Positions 7,130 through 9,384 of a stretch of 9,384 nucleotides of DNA are shown piece by piece (the first letter of the stretch is position 1; the number at the start of each line of letters is the position of its first letter). The DNA comes from Flavobacteriales bacterium (lineage in GTDB: Bacteria; Bacteroidota; Bacteroidia; Flavobacteriales; UA16): the NCBI GenBank assembly GCA_028141885.1, contig JAOIQU010000044.1, forward strand, positions 1 to 9,384, given 5' to 3'. The notes below the pieces were generated by a model. It ran no database searches and was not told the origin of the DNA. It saw only the letters and a program-made list of their open reading frames with translations. A program made the position numbers and the translations under genes.

Positions 7130-7367
7130 TTCAGAGGTGGTGTATGAAGCCGAGCTGCCGCAGCGAATCCCTTTTGATCTGACCTTTCAAGGCGCCGAAC
7201 TGGACGAGGAAGTGACCATTGTGATCTTCGAAGATGACGGCGAAGAGTTGGAAGACTACGTTGGGGAGGTTGCGCCTTTTGTGCCCCGGGATTTGATGGC
7301 TTCAGAGCCTGTGCGTCATCCTTTGTTTGGGGGGTATTTGGAAATCGAACTCCTGTTGACTTGGTGA
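7098..7367 (+). pseudogene. C-terminal fragment of the C2-like lipoprotein
   Basis: Residues 65-146 of the lipoprotein encoded at 2677-3117, in inverted orientation. The open frame begins at 7098, but its first seven codons are antisense amylase. Native sequence starts at 7118 (VYFTSEVVYEAELP). Signal peptide, lipidated Cys and the first acidic loop are missing, while the second acidic loop (FEDDGEELED) is kept. It would not be exported. It is a product of the join, not an independent gene. Confidence 0.88.
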
Positions 7368-7393
7368 ACGACAAGGATTTTTCCTTGAAAACG

Positions 7394-7423
7394 TTTGTCC
7401 TGCCCAAATCCTCGCTATATTTG
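7394..7423 (+). promoter_or_regulatory. Bacteroidota-type promoter of rpsT (second copy)
   Basis: TTTG at 7394-7397, an 18-base spacer and TATATTTG at 7416-7423. Exact mirror of the promoter at 2621-2650. Transcription would start near 7430, and AAGGA at 7440-7444 serves the rpsT ATG at 7452. Confidence 0.8.
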
Positions 7424-7451
7424 CACCCCTGTTTTTAGCAAGGATATCTCT

Positions 7452-7703
7452 ATGGCACATCACAAATCAGCCCTCAAGCGCATCCGTTCTGACGAAAAGA
7501 AGCGCGACCGCAACCGCTACCAGCACAAGACAGCTCGCAATGCTGTCCGCAAGCTTCGTGCGTCTACTGACGCGAAGGAGGCCACTGCGTTGTTGCCGCT
7601 CGTGAGCGCCATGCTTGACAAACTCGCCAAGCGCAACATCATCCATAAGAACAAAGCAGCCAATTTGAAGTCGAGCTTGACCAAGCACGTTTCAAGCCTC
7701 TGA
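7452..7703 (+). CDS. rpsT: 30S ribosomal protein S20 (second copy)
   Basis: Identical in sequence to the 83-residue S20 at 2341-2592, with the same promoter, Shine-Dalgarno and terminator. Bacteria normally carry a single rpsT, so a perfect second copy less than 5 kb away in mirror orientation argues for an assembly or amplification artefact rather than true paralogy. Confidence 0.96.
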   Translation: MAHHKSALKRIRSDEKKRDRNRYQHKTARNAVRKLRASTDAKEATALLPLVSAMLDKLAKRNIIHKNKAANLKSSLTKHVSSL

Positions 7704-7734
7704 TTGACCAGAGAGCCACGCTGACAAATTTCAA

Positions 7735-7764
7735 GGCCTCCTGCGCATGCAGGGGGCTTTTTTT
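7735..7764 (+). terminator. Rho-independent terminator of rpsT (second copy)
   Basis: Stem GCCTCCTGC (7736-7744), loop GCAT, stem GCAGGGGGC (7749-7757), then seven T (7758-7764). It lies eight bases before the radC ATG at 7773. Confidence 0.85.
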
Positions 7765-7772
7765 GTGCCTTG

Positions 7773-8430
7773 ATGTTGGATGCAAAACCACGAGAACGGG
7801 CTGCTCAGGAGGGGGTGGGCGTGTTCTCAAATCAAGAATTGCTGGTCATTTTGTTGGGCACAGGCCCTGCAGGTCAGGATGCTTCGTCCGTTGCTGAAGA
7901 GGTGCTGTCGTTGGCTCAGGGATGCCTGCACAATTTGGCTTCGTGGCCAGTGGAAGGGTTGACCCTTGTTCACGGCATTGGTCAGGCCAAAGCGACCTTG
8001 ATTGCCGCGGCGATGGAGTTGGGGCGCAGACGACACGACCATGCAAGACGCTTGGGCGATGCCATCAAAAGCAGCCGGGATGTGCACGTTCGGTTCAGGT
8101 CAAGGCTGGGCGATTTGCAGCACGAGGAATTTTGGGTGTTTTCGGCGTTCCAATCATGTCCTTGCTGAGGTTTGCATCTCACGGGGTGGGCTCACAGGAA
8201 CGGTGGTGGACCCCAAAATTGTGTTTGGCCGTGCCCTGGCGATGCGCGCCGCAGCGCTCGTCCTTGTGCACAATCACCCTTCTGGCAATCCCAAGCCAAG
8301 CGACGCAGATCGTGCGCTGACGCAAAACCTCTGCCGGGCAGGTGAGTTTCTGGACTTGCCCGTGTTGGATCATGTGATTGTGGCCGGTGATGGCTTCGTT
8401 AGCTTTGCTGACCAAGGATGGTTGAGATGA
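7773..8430 (+). pseudogene. radC: RadC/JAB-domain protein, frameshifted (second copy)
   Basis: Mirror of 1614-2271 with the same frameshift, here at the TTTT run 8139-8142. The first frame stops at 8166-8168; the JAB domain with HNHPSG continues in the next frame to the TGA at 8428-8430. An indel shared exactly by both arms means the arms were derived from the same molecule or the same consensus, so it gives no independent support that the frameshift is real. The stop overlaps the wecB start (ATGA at 8427-8430). Confidence 0.85.
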
Positions 8431-9384
8431 ACGCGCCACATCACATGCTCATTGTCGTCGGAGCTCGACCACAATTCATCAAAGCGGCTGCATTGCATCG
8501 CGCAATGAAGGCATCGTCCACGTGGAAGGCGACTTGGGTGCACACAGGCCAGCATCACGATGAAGCGCTGAGTGAGCAGTTCTTTTCCGAATTGTCTTTG
8601 CCTGTTCCCGAGGTGAGGTTGAATCCGCGCCCTTCCTCAAGGGCCGCGAGGTTGGGAGACATGATGGAAGGCATCGAAAAGGCCATCGTAGAACATACAC
8701 CTGATTGGGTGTTGGTCTTTGGAGACACGGACTCCACGTTGGCGGGAGCTTGGGCTGCAGCTGCTCAAGGTGTGCCGTTGGTGCATGTGGAGGCCGGGTT
8801 GCGATCGCACAAGTGGTCCATGCCGGAGGAGGTGAATCGGGTGCTGACCGACCGGATGTCGAGCGTTTTGGTGTGTCCCACAGATGCAGCGGTTTCACAT
8901 CTTGAGGCCGAGGGCATTTGCAAAAGGGTCAGTGGACACTCCAACAAACCCACTCCCACCTCGCCACTGGTCCTTCGCACTGGCGATGTCATGCACGACA
9001 ACGCCCTTCACTTCAGCGGGCAATGGCAGTTGAATCCGGGTCAAGGTCCTGTGTTGTTGACCATGCATCGCCCGCAGAACGTGGATGACATCGACGTGTT
9101 GGTGGCATGGCTTCAGGCCATTGGAGTGTGGCTCGTTGAGCATGGCCTGTCGGCGTTGTTCCCCATGCATCCCAGAACGTTGAAGACCCTCGAAGCTCAT
9201 TGGCCGGAGTGGAAGCCGACTTTGGAAAATCAAAACATCCGCGCAACGCCCCCCATGGGTTACGTCGATTTGTTGAAGGCGGCACAACATGCCCCCTTGG
9301 TGCTGACCGACAGTGGTGGCGTTCAAAAAGAAGCGTTTTCCCTTGGCACGCCCTGCGTTGTATTGCGCGACACCACTGAATGGG
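8427..9384 (+). CDS. wecB: UDP-N-acetylglucosamine 2-epimerase, cut by the window end
   Basis: Second copy of wecB, residues 1-319, running off the window at ...VVLRDTTEW. All catalytic-region motifs listed for the copy at 535-1617 are present (Asp100, Glu122, PEE at 133-135, His214). The ATG at 8427 overlaps the radC stop by four bases, suggesting translational coupling, and AAGGA at 8414-8418 is well placed; ATG at 8418 is an alternative. The missing C-terminus would be roughly 40-60 residues by family length. Only this copy lacks the chimeric tail, because the window ends before that point. Confidence 0.92.
   Translation, partial: MNAPHHMLIVVGARPQFIKAAALHRAMKASSTWKATWVHTGQHHDEALSEQFFSELSLPVPEVRLNPRPSSRAARLGDMMEGIEKAIVEHTPDWVLVFGDTDSTLAGAWAAAAQGVPLVHVEAGLRSHKWSMPEEVNRVLTDRMSSVLVCPTDAAVSHLEAEGICKRVSGHSNKPTPTSPLVLRTGDVMHDNALHFSGQWQLNPGQGPVLLTMHRPQNVDDIDVLVAWLQAIGVWLVEHGLSALFPMHPRTLKTLEAHWPEWKPTLENQNIRATPPMGYVDLLKAAQHAPLVLTDSGGVQKEAFSLGTPCVVLRDTTEW

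Larger units (their letters stand above)
7118..9384. repeat. Inverted repeat arm R1' (mirror of 660-2926)
   Basis: Reverse complement of 660-2926 with no difference found. The join at 7117/7118 cuts the lipoprotein between residues 64 and 65 and abuts the truncated N-terminal side of the amylase. The arm runs to the last base of the window. Confidence 0.96.

Noticed and set aside
660..9384. Long inverted repeats as a composite transposon, invertible switch or phage-like palindrome.
   Set aside because: No transposase, site-specific recombinase, short terminal repeats or target duplications are present. The arms contain housekeeping genes and end at arbitrary points inside genes.
1..9384. The window as a complete circular element.
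   Set aside because: The two ends share no overlap and would join the middle of wecB to the middle of an antisense amylase codon series. No origin or replication gene is present.
1..9384. CRISPR arrays or known defence genes.
   Set aside because: No short direct repeats with regular spacers and no nuclease, toxin or helicase signatures were seen on either strand.

Overview
The window reads as DNA from a member of the Bacteroidota, most likely a marine Flavobacteriales-type organism. Three things suggest this. The secreted proteins carry a cysteine module of the GCTD...NYDP...C type and a CGEGTVWD-type linker, both common in extracellular proteins of that group. Two unrelated secreted proteins end in the same short dockerin-like half-repeat. 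The clearest promoter fits the Bacteroidota pattern TTTG / TAnnTTTG. This assignment rests on pattern recognition, not on a database search.

Layout. The unique core is a stretch here called R1-U-R2. R1 (615-2926) holds, on the minus strand, wecB (UDP-GlcNAc 2-epimerase), a frameshifted radC, rpsT (ribosomal protein S20) and the C-terminal half of a small lipoprotein. U (2927-6458) holds the N-terminal half of that lipoprotein, a divergent intergenic region, a secreted seven-bladed FG-GAP/ASPIC-UnbV (CRTAC1-like) protein on the plus strand, and the C-terminal two thirds of a secreted GH13 alpha-amylase on the minus strand. R2 (6459-7117) holds the N-terminal part of the amylase that is present. 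On the left the core is preceded by an inverted copy of R2 (1-614). On the right it is followed by an inverted copy of R1 (7118-9384). The full order is R2'-R1-U-R2-R1'. As far as I compared them the copies are identical, down to the same radC frameshift, and each breakpoint cuts straight through a gene.

Interpretation. There is no transposase, recombinase, terminal repeat or phage gene. The mirror copies break genes at arbitrary places. Each window end also stops exactly 45 nt short of the point where its repeat would be complete. The best explanation is a chimeric contig: inverted template switching, as in whole-genome amplification, or a cyclic path in an assembly graph. It is probably not a real genomic palindrome. 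The biological content is best read from the core: a housekeeping/envelope-sugar cluster (rpsT, radC, wecB), a divergently placed lipoprotein, and two convergent secreted proteins that share a C-terminal signature. I did not find a new defence or mobile system. The most interesting genuine biology is the shared C-terminal half-repeat and the C2-like lipoprotein.
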